Shown: in pieces, positions 41,233-49,789 of the stretch
Position numbering within the stretch: the stretch's first letter is position 1
Layout of the letters: each line of letters begins with the position of its first letter
Source: HLUCCA09 sp039822045
Lineage (GTDB): Bacteria > Pseudomonadota > Alphaproteobacteria > Rhodobacterales > Rhodobacteraceae
Assembly (NCBI GenBank): GCA_039822045.1
Contig: JBCBMY010000003.1
Span: 186,001-250,000, forward strand
DNA length: 64,000 nt
Direction: 5' to 3'
Translations under genes and position numbers: made by a program
Notes under the pieces: model-generated
Database searches by the model: none
What the model was told of the DNA's origin: nothing
What the model saw: only the letters and a program-made list of their open reading frames with translations

Positions 41233-43572
41233 CTAAACGCCGTAGGGAACCCAGACAGTTTTAACTTCCGTCGCGGCCCTCAGGAAGTGGCGTCCTTCAC
41301 CAGCAGCTCCGTCCCACGCCGTGCGGAAGTTCCAGGTTCGTTTCAGGGTGGCTGCCGACGCCTCTTCGATCAGTTTGTCGAGACCCGCATCGGTGAAGTT
41401 CCAAACCGAGCCAACCGCCGCATGGGCAGCCAGGACCGGGGCGAGCTCGGACGCGGTGCCCGTGACGATGTTGACGACGCCGGCCGGCACGTCGGACGTT
41501 TCCAACACTTGGTAGAAGTCGGTGGCCGCAAGAGGGAAAGCCTCGGACGGCACCAAAACAACGCGGTTGCCCATCGCAATTGCTGGTGCAAGGGCCGAGA
41601 TCAGCCCCAGGAGCGGCGCCTCGGTCGGGCAGAGCGCACCGATAACGCCCACCGGCTCGTGCAGCCCAAGCGCGAGCCCCCGCAACGGGACTCCCTTGGC
41701 GGCGCCGTCGAATTTGTCGGCCCATGCGGCATAGCTGAAGAGACGCGCAATCGAGGCGTTGACTTCGTCGACGCCGGAATCGGAGCTCGTGAGTCGGTTG
41801 ATCCGGTCTGCGAACTCGTTGCCGCGTACCGCCAGGTTCTCGGCAACGAAGTACAGGATCTGGGCCCGGCTGTGGCCGGTGGTCGTGGCCCACCCGCTGG
41901 CCTTTTCGGCCGCCTCAACGGCGTTTCGGATGTCCTTGCGGTTACCTTCGCCCACATGGCCGGCGAGCGCGCCATTGGGGAGGCGGATCGCTCGGGAATA
42001 TCCGCCGTCGGGACGGGTCTGCTTGCCGCCGATATACATCTTCGCGGTCCGGTCGATCCCGCCCAACGTGTGCAGGTCGGCTGGCGATGGCTCGGGCACA
42101 TGAACCGACACGGGCTCGGGTATATCGGCCCTAGTGTAGGCATAGAGGCCCTCCCAGCCACCCTCGCGCCCAAAGCCGCTCTCTCGCACGCCGCCAAAGC
42201 CGGCCGCCGCGTCGAAGAGGTTAGTGGCGTTCACCCAAACGACGCCTGCGGCCAGCTTGGGTGCGACGTGGAGCGCGAGGTTGACGTTCTCGCTCCATAG
42301 GGTGGCCGCCAGCCCGTAGCGGGTGTTGTTGGCCAGCGCCACGGCCTCATCCGGCGTCCGGAACGTGGTGGAGACCAGAACGGGGCCGAAGATCTCGTCC
42401 TGCATGAGGCGTGCGGCCGGTGCGAGACCTGTGATCAGGGTTGGCGGGTAGTAGCAGCCCTCCGGCATCTGTACCTGCGCGTGGTACACCTCGCCTTCGG
42501 AGCCGCCCTCGTCCACCATCTTTGTGATCGTCTGCAGTTGGACGGGATCGACGACGGCGCCCACGTCCACCGATTTGTCGAGCGGGTCGCCGACGCGCAG
42601 CTTGTCCATCCGGGCCTTGAGCTTGGCGTGAAACCGCTCGGCCACGCCTTCTTGCACCAAAAGTCGAGAGCCGGCGCAGCAGACCTGACCCTGATTGAAC
42701 CAGATCGCATCCACGAGCCCCTCGATGGCCGAGTCGAGATCGGCATCGTCGAACACGATGTAGGGGGACTTGCCTCCGAGCTCGAGGGTGAGGGCCTTTC
42801 CCGAGCCCGCAGTTGCACGCCGGATCTCGCGGCCGACGGCGGTAGAGCCGGTGAAGGCGATCTTGTCGACCGGTGCCTCGACCAGCATTCGCCCCACCTC
42901 GCCGTCACCGGTGACGATGTTGACGACGCCACTCGGCAACCCTGCCTCCTGGCATATGTTGGCGAAGAGCAGCGCTGTCAGCGATGTGTACTCGGCGGGC
43001 TTGAGGACCACCGTATTGCCCGCGGCGAGGGCGGGCGCGATCTTCCACGCGAGCATGAGCAGGGGGAAGTTCCACGGCACGATCTGGCCGCACACGCCGA
43101 TGGCGCGGCGGTCGGGCATCTCGCGCGCCATGAGCTGCGCAAGCCCTGCGTGGTAGTAGAAATGACGGACGGCCAGAGGGATGTCGATGTCCCGGGCCTC
43201 GCGGATCGGCTTGCCGTTGTCTAGGACCTCGAGCACCGAAAAGAGGCGGGCGTGCTTCTGCATCAGCCGGGCGATTGCGTAGATGAACTGTGCGCGCTGG
43301 TGCCCGCCGAGGCCCTCCCAAGCAGGCTGCGCGTTGCGGGCCGCAGTGACCGCAGAGTCGACATCGGACTGGTCGGCCTGGGTTAATTGGGCGAGGACTT
43401 CGCCGGTTGCGGGGTTTGTGCTGTCGAACGTTTGCGCGCCGGTATCGGTCAGTACGCCGCCAATGAAGTGCCCGAAGGCGCCGCCCACATCCTCGATCCA
43501 TTTCCGCGCTGGCGCAGCGCTTTCCGGCGCCGGGCCGTATTCCATTGTCTCGAGGATCTCTTGAACGGTCAT
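41233..43572 (-). CDS. two-domain aldehyde dehydrogenase (ALDH16 type)
   Basis: 779 residues: a complete N-terminal ALDH (about 1-490) with VPWNFPLLMLAWKIAPALAA, FTGSTAVGREI, general base LELGGKSP and nucleophile FNQGQVCCAGSRLL, followed by a second ALDH-like domain (about 500-779) with IGALCPTEAPLLGLISALAP but no catalytic Cys or Glu motif. This is the bacterial ALDH16 architecture. The ATG at 43572 is used; a TTG at 43590 is in frame. deoC lies directly upstream, suggesting oxidation of acetaldehyde or glyceraldehyde from deoxyribose breakdown. Confidence 0.92.
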   Translation of the reverse strand: MTVQEILETMEYGPAPESAAPARKWIEDVGGAFGHFIGGVLTDTGAQTFDSTNPATGEVLAQLTQADQSDVDSAVTAARNAQPAWEGLGGHQRAQFIYAIARLMQKHARLFSVLEVLDNGKPIREARDIDIPLAVRHFYYHAGLAQLMAREMPDRRAIGVCGQIVPWNFPLLMLAWKIAPALAAGNTVVLKPAEYTSLTALLFANICQEAGLPSGVVNIVTGDGEVGRMLVEAPVDKIAFTGSTAVGREIRRATAGSGKALTLELGGKSPYIVFDDADLDSAIEGLVDAIWFNQGQVCCAGSRLLVQEGVAERFHAKLKARMDKLRVGDPLDKSVDVGAVVDPVQLQTITKMVDEGGSEGEVYHAQVQMPEGCYYPPTLITGLAPAARLMQDEIFGPVLVSTTFRTPDEAVALANNTRYGLAATLWSENVNLALHVAPKLAAGVVWVNATNLFDAAAGFGGVRESGFGREGGWEGLYAYTRADIPEPVSVHVPEPSPADLHTLGGIDRTAKMYIGGKQTRPDGGYSRAIRLPNGALAGHVGEGNRKDIRNAVEAAEKASGWATTTGHSRAQILYFVAENLAVRGNEFADRINRLTSSDSGVDEVNASIARLFSYAAWADKFDGAAKGVPLRGLALGLHEPVGVIGALCPTEAPLLGLISALAPAIAMGNRVVLVPSEAFPLAATDFYQVLETSDVPAGVVNIVTGTASELAPVLAAHAAVGSVWNFTDAGLDKLIEEASAATLKRTWNFRTAWDGAAGEGRHFLRAATEVKTVWVPYGV

Positions 43573-43633
43573 TTTGTCTTTCTGCTCCAACTGCTCTTGG
43601 CTGGGTGCACCTGGCTGGCGTCTGGGCGGCGGA

Positions 43634-44659
43634 TCAGGCCATTGGATGCCGCCAGCTGGTGGAATAGGCGCCTGTCACATGATGCTCGAGCTGTCGCTCG
43701 ATATCTCCGAGCAGAGAGGACGCGCCGAAACGGAACAGGTCCGGCTGGAGCCAGCGGTCGCCGAGTTCCTCTTTGACCAGGGCCAGATAGGTTAGCGCGT
43801 CCTTTGCCTTCGAGATGCCGCCCGCAGGCTTGTAGCCCACGCGATAGCCGGTTCGCTCGTGGTACTCCCTGATCGCGCGCAGCATCACCAATGTAACGGG
43901 AAGGGTCGCATTCACGGCTTCCTTTCCGGTGGAGGTCTTGATGAAGTCGGCGCCCGCCATCATGCAGACGAGGCTTGCCCGCGCGACGTTCCGAAGTTCC
44001 CCCAGTTCGCCCGTGGCGAGGATCGCCTTGACGTGGGCGGCGCCGCAGGCCCTTCTGAACTCCGCCATCTCGTCGAAGAGGGCGCGCCAGTTGCCCGTCA
44101 AGACATGCCGGCGGGAGATGACGATGTCGATCTCCTTGGCGCCAGCGGCGACGCTCTCTCCGATCTCGGCTACCCGCAGGTGGTAGGGCGAGAGACCGGC
44201 CGGAAAGCCAGTCGAGACGGCCGCCACCGGAATGCCGGATTCCCGGAGGGCGTCTACTGCCGCTGCAACCATATCGTGGTAGACGCAGATCGCGCCGGTC
44301 GTAATGCCTGAGACCCCCAAAGCCTCGGCGAGGTCAGAGCGGAGCGGCTGGCGGGCCTTGGCGCACAGGCGTCTCACCCGGCCTTCGGTGTCGTCGCCCG
44401 AAAGCGTCGTCAGATCGATGCAGCGGATAGCTTGGACGAGCCATGCGGCCTGCCACTCTTTCTTGACGCTGCGCCGTCCCGGTAGCGTGGCGCAACGGCG
44501 CTCGATCGCCGACCGGTTGGCTTGAACCGACATCACCCAGTCGAGATCGAGGGGCTGGCCGGGATTTCGGGTGTCGCTGACCTGCGGCAGGCCGGCTGTT
44601 CCCCCCTGCTTCCACTCGGAAGCCATTTCGGCCGGGGCGCCCGTGATGTCGCTCTCCAT
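43634..44659 (-). CDS. deoC: deoxyribose-phosphate aldolase
   Basis: 341 residues. Class I aldolase with IDLTTLSGDDTEGRVRRLCA, AICVYHDMVAAAVDAL, Schiff-base lysine in GADFIKTSTGKEAVN and second lysine in RVGYKPAGGISKAKDAL. It has an N-terminal extension of about 70 residues compared with short DeoCs, as in the long (eukaryote-like) group. It splits deoxyribose-5-phosphate to acetaldehyde and glyceraldehyde-3-phosphate. Gap to the ALDH16 gene is 61 bases. Confidence 0.95.
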   Translation of the reverse strand: MESDITGAPAEMASEWKQGGTAGLPQVSDTRNPGQPLDLDWVMSVQANRSAIERRCATLPGRRSVKKEWQAAWLVQAIRCIDLTTLSGDDTEGRVRRLCAKARQPLRSDLAEALGVSGITTGAICVYHDMVAAAVDALRESGIPVAAVSTGFPAGLSPYHLRVAEIGESVAAGAKEIDIVISRRHVLTGNWRALFDEMAEFRRACGAAHVKAILATGELGELRNVARASLVCMMAGADFIKTSTGKEAVNATLPVTLVMLRAIREYHERTGYRVGYKPAGGISKAKDALTYLALVKEELGDRWLQPDLFRFGASSLLGDIERQLEHHVTGAYSTSWRHPMA

Positions 44660-44674
44660 ACCAAAGATCCCTGC

Positions 44675-45841
44675 TTATGGCTTGGTCACCGTTTCACCTT
44701 CTTGCGCGGGCGGCAAGCGCGCTGGCGCCTTGGAAAAGGCGCGGTCAAGAACGGCCGCGGTAGATGCATCGCGCGCGCCGACAGACTTGAAGCTGAGGCG
44801 CTCGTAGCTCTTCCAGTCGGTCGTGATGCCTCGGCAGTGCCAGTAGCCGAATTCGGGCGATGGCGCGCGTCCCAACGGCAGCCATGTTTCCAACCGGTGC
44901 ACGTCCCATCTGAACCGGCCGAGCGGGCCGTTTGGCGCGATGCAGTATTTGGTCGGGCAGGGTTTGTCGCCCGGCCGAAGATGTGTGTGATCGACATGGG
45001 CGAACGGGGCGCTTGCCTGCGGGGATGGCATGCGCCAGCGGCCTGCAATCGAGACCAAGCCAGTGCGACTCTCGACAGCGGCGTCGAACACGCTTCCCAC
45101 TTTCTTCCAGATCAGCTCGTCAATATCGGCGTTGAGGACGGCGCGGGCCTGACTCAGGAAGCGCATGCGGGCGAGGTTGAGCATCGCGGGCTGCAGGAAC
45201 TTGGCGTTCCCGCTCACCCGTCGACCATCCGCTGTCTTCCCGCGCGGTGGGCCGTAAGGATGTGGCACCTTGAGGACGATGGCGCGCTCCAGACCCGTCT
45301 GAGCAAGTGCCTCCAGGATATCCTCCGGAGCATACATGTCAGACGCGTTGTCCATTAGGAGCATTGCCTGGAGCCCGTGCTCGGCAATATGAAACCGTGC
45401 CCAGTCGGCGATCCATTCCAGCCGATTGTTGCGCGAGATGTGGAGCGAGGCGTTCAGCCCAGCGAACGTCGTGGTGTCGATCCGCGAAACCTCGGCCTCT
45501 GCGCGCCAGTTGCCGTGGACAAGTTCGAGCTGCTCGGCCGCAGCGCCTGTCACGAGCACCTCATCATGGCGCTTGTGCCGCCGAAGCCTGATGGCACCAG
45601 CGCGCCGACCGTTCAGGCGCAAACCGTCGCGTAGAACGGATGCAAGATTGAACAGCTTTGGACAGATCAGGCGAACGCCTTTGGGATCGGGGATGGCATC
45701 GTACCAGAGCGTGTCGAAGTCGTAGCGGGACTCAAAATCCTCGCTCCGGCGGTCGGGAGGGATGGGAATGTCTCGGGTGAGTCCACTGCCAGACAATGAC
45801 AGCGGGCGCACCTCCTCCACTCGAAATCCGCCCCGCGCCAT
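44675..45841 (-). CDS. putative glycosyltransferase (GT-A fold, family 92-like)
   Basis: 388 residues. ISRNNRLEWIADWARFHIAE followed by AMLLMDNASDMYAPEDILEA and an acidic metal-binding-type motif SQARAVLNADIDELIW near 240, as in GT2_4/GT92-type enzymes. No signal peptide or membrane helix. Substrate unknown; surface-polysaccharide synthesis is the likely area. Same strand as deoC, 15 bases upstream of it, but a functional link is doubtful. Confidence 0.65.
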   Translation of the reverse strand: MARGGFRVEEVRPLSLSGSGLTRDIPIPPDRRSEDFESRYDFDTLWYDAIPDPKGVRLICPKLFNLASVLRDGLRLNGRRAGAIRLRRHKRHDEVLVTGAAAEQLELVHGNWRAEAEVSRIDTTTFAGLNASLHISRNNRLEWIADWARFHIAEHGLQAMLLMDNASDMYAPEDILEALAQTGLERAIVLKVPHPYGPPRGKTADGRRVSGNAKFLQPAMLNLARMRFLSQARAVLNADIDELIWKKVGSVFDAAVESRTGLVSIAGRWRMPSPQASAPFAHVDHTHLRPGDKPCPTKYCIAPNGPLGRFRWDVHRLETWLPLGRAPSPEFGYWHCRGITTDWKSYERLSFKSVGARDASTAAVLDRAFSKAPARLPPAQEGETVTKP

Positions 45842-45999
45842 GCCCGGTCCCTTGCCCGATCCGGCTGCACTTGTGAAGGGCGCTCAGCTTGTTGAGGCCA
45901 TGACCGCTCAAGCGCTCATCCCTTTCGGCCCGTGCAGGACTATCGCAAATGCCCCTTTGGAACGGAGCGCACTCGGGCGGGGCGCCTCGACGACGGATC

Positions 46000-46881
46000 T
46001 TAGATCTTGTTGATCGGGACCTTGAGCATCAGGTCGCCCTCGTCATCCCGCGGCATTTCTCCGGCGCGCATGTTCACCTGCAACGAAGGGAGAATGAGTT
46101 TGGGCATCTGAAGTTGCGCATCGCGCTCGGTGCGGAATTTGACGAATTCCTCTTTCGTCTTGCCGCCGCCGACATGGATGTTGCTCGCGCGCTCTTCTGC
46201 CACCGTCGTCTCCCAGGCAATCGCACGTCCGCCCGGCCCATAATCATGGCACATGAAAAGGCGCATCTCGCCCGGTAGGCTCAACACTCTTTGGATCGAA
46301 TCGTAGAGTTCGCCCGCGTCACCCCCGGGAAAGTCGGCCCGGGCCGAGCCGCCATCGGGCATGAAGAGCGTGTCGCCTACGAAGGCGGCGTTCCCCATCA
46401 CGTGCACCATACAGGCCGGCGTATGGCCAGGCGTGTGCATCGCGAATGCCGGCATGGTTCCGACGTGGTACGCGTCGCCATCTTTGAGCAGCAGATCGAA
46501 CTGCGAGCCGTCGCGTTGGAACTCGGTGCCCTCGTTAAAGATCTTCCCGAAGGTCTCCTGCACCTCGACGATCTTCTCTCCGATGGCGATCTTTCCGCCG
46601 AGTTGCTCCTGCAGGTAGGGGGCGGCGGAGAGGTGATCGGCGTGTACGTGCGTTTCGATGATCCACTCCAGCGTCAGGCCACTCTCGCGAACGTGCGCGA
46701 TCAGGCGGTCTGCGCTTGCGTGGTCGATCCGGCCAGCGGCCATATCGATGTCGAGAACGGAGTCGACAATGGCGCACGCGGTGCTGCCGGGATCCTTAAC
46801 CACGTAGCTGATCGTGTTGCTGGCCGGGTCGAAGAACCCCTCGACCAATGGTTGGATGCTTGTGTCAACAGGATGGGACAT
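46000..46881 (-). CDS. ETHE1/Blh-like persulfide dioxygenase-type metallo-hydrolase
   Basis: 293 residues, MBL fold. Metal ligands in ETHVHADHLSAAPYL, MHTPGHTPACMVHV, GDTLFMPDGGSARADFPGGD and MCHDYGPGGR, an iron-type ETHE1 pattern. The ATG at 46881 is preferred because GGAGG is seven bases upstream; the ATG at 46887 is too close. Blh-type enzymes detoxify persulfide from sulfide oxidation. It is the third gene of an operon with two YeeE/YedE-type transport proteins. Confidence 0.92.
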   Translation of the reverse strand: MSHPVDTSIQPLVEGFFDPASNTISYVVKDPGSTACAIVDSVLDIDMAAGRIDHASADRLIAHVRESGLTLEWIIETHVHADHLSAAPYLQEQLGGKIAIGEKIVEVQETFGKIFNEGTEFQRDGSQFDLLLKDGDAYHVGTMPAFAMHTPGHTPACMVHVMGNAAFVGDTLFMPDGGSARADFPGGDAGELYDSIQRVLSLPGEMRLFMCHDYGPGGRAIAWETTVAEERASNIHVGGGKTKEEFVKFRTERDAQLQMPKLILPSLQVNMRAGEMPRDDEGDLMLKVPINKI

Positions 46882-46883
46882 GG

Positions 46884-47321
46884 TCATGCCTCCGCCGGGC
46901 GAACGGTTCGCCAGATGTTCGGGCCGCGCGCAGCCACAATACCAGCGACCACCGCCGCAACGAAGATGACCACATCGAGGTGTCCGGTGCCAAGGGCGGG
47001 GAGAGCGCCGCCGGGGCAAAAACCCGCGATGCCCCACCCAACGCCGAAGATGGCGGATCCGACGACGAGCCTTAGGTCGATTTCCCTCGCCTCAGGAAGG
47101 TGGAAGCGTGTGTCGGCCAATGGGTGGGCCCGTCGGAGAAGGATGCGATAGCCCGGAATGGTCACCGCGAGCGCACCGGCCATGACGAAGGCGAGCGACG
47201 GGTCCCATGTGCCGGCCACGTCAAAGAAATTGATCACCTTTGCTGGGTTGGCCATGCCGGACACCGAGATACCAGCACCGAATAAGAGCCCAATGAAATA
47301 GAACGCTAGAAGTCGCATCAT
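46884..47321 (-). CDS. YeeE/YedE-family transporter half (PmpB/DUF6691-like)
   Basis: 145 residues, four membrane helices. LLAFYFIGLLFGAGISVSGM, SLAFVMAGALAVTIPGYRIL, and the signature VGWGIAGFCPGGALPALGTG with the conserved Cys thought to handle thiosulfate or persulfide sulfur. Start directly abuts the upstream stop (TGAATGATG). It pairs with the next gene to form a full YeeE-like unit. Confidence 0.9.
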   Translation of the reverse strand: MMRLLAFYFIGLLFGAGISVSGMANPAKVINFFDVAGTWDPSLAFVMAGALAVTIPGYRILLRRAHPLADTRFHLPEAREIDLRLVVGSAIFGVGWGIAGFCPGGALPALGTGHLDVVIFVAAVVAGIVAARGPNIWRTVRPAEA

Positions 47322-47744
47322 TCAGCCCCCGATCACGTGGCGAACGACAAAAACCGTCAGCGCGGTCGCAAGCATGAAGACGGGCACTGCCACCATCGAG
47401 CGCGGCGAGAGCCGGGCCAGCCCGCACACGCCGTGTCCCGAGGTGCAGCCTGCGCCCCAGGTGACGCCGAGACCGACCAGGAATCCGCCGCCAACAAGCG
47501 CAAGTGTGGAGACCGGCACATCGATCGCAGGCAGGGTCCCGGTCAGTGCAAGAAGTGCGAGCGGCCCCGTTGCCATCCCTGCGATGAGTGCAAGCGGCCA
47601 GTTGCGGTCAGGCCCGAAGAGGGCGCCTGACAGAATGCCCGTCGCTCCCATAATGCGTCCGGCATAGAGCATGAGGAGTACGGCCGATGCCCCGATCAAC
47701 GCGCCACCGAAGGCCGAGGCCAAAGGAGTGAAGTCCGTTTCCAT
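47322..47744 (-). CDS. YeeE/YedE-family transporter half (PmpA-like)
   Basis: 140 residues, four helices. GGALIGASAVLLMLYAGRIM, GILSGALFGPDRNW, and GLGVTWGAGCTSGHGVCGLA with RLSPRS, the other YeeE signature with its conserved Cys. AAGGAAGA precedes the ATG. First gene of the sulfide/persulfide operon, controlled from 47762-47777. Confidence 0.92.
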   Translation of the reverse strand: METDFTPLASAFGGALIGASAVLLMLYAGRIMGATGILSGALFGPDRNWPLALIAGMATGPLALLALTGTLPAIDVPVSTLALVGGGFLVGLGVTWGAGCTSGHGVCGLARLSPRSMVAVPVFMLATALTVFVVRHVIGG

Positions 47745-47761
47745 TTCCGGTCTTCCTTCAA

Positions 47762-47777
47762 ATTCACTTTATTGAAT
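47762..47777. promoter_or_regulatory. SqrR/BigR-type operator ATTC-N8-GAAT
   Basis: ATTCACTTTATTGAAT: perfect inverted repeat ATTCA-N6-TGAAT, 18 bases upstream of the PmpA-like start. It matches the ATTC-N8-GAAT consensus of the persulfide-sensing ArsR-family repressor SqrR, whose BigR relatives control pmpAB-blh genes. The regulator gene itself is not in this window. Confidence 0.75.
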
Positions 47778-47918
47778 ATGATTGCTGGGTGTGCGGCCGT
47801 CAAGGGGCGTCCCCACCCGACACCTTCCTCCAAAACGGCCGCTGACCCTGCCTTGACTTCCCGGGCTCCGCACTGTGTAGGGGCGCGGTCACGATCCACG
47901 CCTCAAAGGGAGCCCGCG

Positions 47919-49697
47919 ATGCACCCCTATCGCAGCATGACCTGCGCCGACCTCCGCGCCGCCCATGTCGGGCAGACCGTCCGCCTTGCTGGCTGGGTCC
48001 ACAGGGTGCGAGATCATGGCGGCGTGCTGTTCATCGATCTGCGCGATCACTACGGCGTGACCCAGGTTTTGGCTGACCCAGACAGCCCCGTTTTCGCCGA
48101 GGTCGAATCCGTTCGCTCGGAATGGTGCATCCGCATCGATGGCGAGGTGAAGGCGCGGGACGAGAGCCTTGTGAATCCCAAGCTCCCGACCGGAGAGGTC
48201 GAAGTTTTCATACGAGACTTGGAGGTTCTGGGCGCAGCGGAAGAGCTGCCGTTGATGGTCTTTGGCGATCAGGAGTATCCCGAGGAGACGCGCCTTCGGT
48301 ATCGCTACCTCGATCTTCGGCGCGACGCGATGCAAGCCAACATGACATTGCGCTCGGATGTCGTGGCCTCGATCCGACGCCGGATGTGGGACATTGGGTT
48401 TCGCGAGCACCAGACGCCAATCATCACCGCATCAAGCCCTGAGGGCGCGCGGGACTTTCTGGTGCCCTCCCGACTGCATCCAGGCAAGTTCTATGCCCTT
48501 CCGCAGGCACCGCAGCAGTTTAAGCAGCTCCTCATGGTGTCGGGCTTCGACAAGTACTTCCAGATTGCGCCGTGCTTCCGCGATGAAGACCCACGCGCCG
48601 ACCGCTCGCCGACCGATTTCTATCAGCTCGATTTGGAGATGAGCTTCGTCGAGCAGCAGGACGTGTTCGACACAATCGCGCCGGTGATGGCGGGCGTGTT
48701 CGAAGAGTTCGCGGGCGGGCGGAATGTCGACGCGCCGGAGAACTGGCCACAGATCCCGTTTGCGGACGCGATGCTGAAGTACGGAACCGACAAACCCGAC
48801 CTGCGCAATCCCATCGAGATGCAGGTGGTGTCGGAGCATTTCCGCGGCTCGGGCTTTGCCATCTTCGCAAATCTGCTTGAGAAGCCGGGCACCGAGATCC
48901 GGGCAATTCCTGCACCCAAAGGGGGCAGCCGCAAGTTCTGTGACCGGATGAACGCCTATGCCCAGAGCCAGGGGCTTCCTGGCATGGGTTACATCTTTTG
49001 GCGAGAACAGGGTGGCGCGCGTGAAGCGGCGGGCCCGCTGGCAAAGAACATCGGCCCTGAACGCACCGAGGCCATCCGGCAGCAGCTCGGCCTTGATGTC
49101 GGCGATGCGGCCTTCTTCCTCGGGGGCGAGCCAGCCGGGTTCGAGGCGGTTGCCGGACGGGCACGAGTGGTGATTGGCGACGAGCTTGGTCTGACTGAAA
49201 GCGATCGGTTTGCGTTTGCCTGGATCGTCGACTTCCCACTCTACGAGACCGACGATGAGGGGAAGGTCGACTTCTCCCACAACCCATTTTCGATGCCGCA
49301 GGGCGGGTTGGCCGCGCTGGACGGTGACCCGCTTGGGGTGCTTGGCTACCAGTACGACCTAGCGTGCAACGGGTATGAGCTGGTTTCGGGAGCGATCCGC
49401 AACCACAAGCCCGAGATCATGTTCAAGGCGTTTTCGCTGGCGGGTTACAGCGAAGATGAGGTGCGCGCGCGGTTTGGCGGCATGCTCAATGCCTTCCGCT
49501 TTGGCGCGCCGCCCCATGGCGGCTGTGCGGCGGGGATAGATCGAATGGTCATGCTGCTCGCTGATGAGATGAACATCCGCGAGGTCATCCTCTTCCCAAT
49601 GAACCAGCGCGCAGAGGACCTGATGATGGGTGCACCGTCGGACCCGACGAACCAGCAGCTCCGTGAGCTGTCGCTGCGGGTGGTCGAGCCCGACTAA
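47919..49697 (+). CDS. aspS: aspartate-tRNA ligase
   Basis: 592 residues, class IIb synthetase with bacterial GAD insertion. Anticodon-binding OB domain (RLAGWVHRVRDHGGVLFIDL), motif 2 PCFRDEDPRADRSPTDFYQL, and motif 3 FGAPPHGGCAAGIDRMVMLL. The ATG at 47919 with AAAGGGAG upstream is chosen; the upstream frame is non-coding. Many alphaproteobacterial AspRS enzymes are non-discriminating and also charge tRNA-Asn; this cannot be decided by eye. Confidence 0.98.
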   Translation: MHPYRSMTCADLRAAHVGQTVRLAGWVHRVRDHGGVLFIDLRDHYGVTQVLADPDSPVFAEVESVRSEWCIRIDGEVKARDESLVNPKLPTGEVEVFIRDLEVLGAAEELPLMVFGDQEYPEETRLRYRYLDLRRDAMQANMTLRSDVVASIRRRMWDIGFREHQTPIITASSPEGARDFLVPSRLHPGKFYALPQAPQQFKQLLMVSGFDKYFQIAPCFRDEDPRADRSPTDFYQLDLEMSFVEQQDVFDTIAPVMAGVFEEFAGGRNVDAPENWPQIPFADAMLKYGTDKPDLRNPIEMQVVSEHFRGSGFAIFANLLEKPGTEIRAIPAPKGGSRKFCDRMNAYAQSQGLPGMGYIFWREQGGAREAAGPLAKNIGPERTEAIRQQLGLDVGDAAFFLGGEPAGFEAVAGRARVVIGDELGLTESDRFAFAWIVDFPLYETDDEGKVDFSHNPFSMPQGGLAALDGDPLGVLGYQYDLACNGYELVSGAIRNHKPEIMFKAFSLAGYSEDEVRARFGGMLNAFRFGAPPHGGCAAGIDRMVMLLADEMNIREVILFPMNQRAEDLMMGAPSDPTNQQLRELSLRVVEPD

Positions 49698-49789
49698 TCG
49701 GCCGGCGATTGCCGGCGCACGGCCGGGGCGCCCTCTTATCGTACGGATGTGCATGGCCTATCTTGGGGTAGTGAACTTGTGAGCATCCC

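Noticed and set aside
49701..49716. GCCGGC-GATT-GCCGGC hairpin after aspS as a terminator
   Set aside because: The palindromic stem is short and has no T-tract; too common in such G+C-rich DNA to call.
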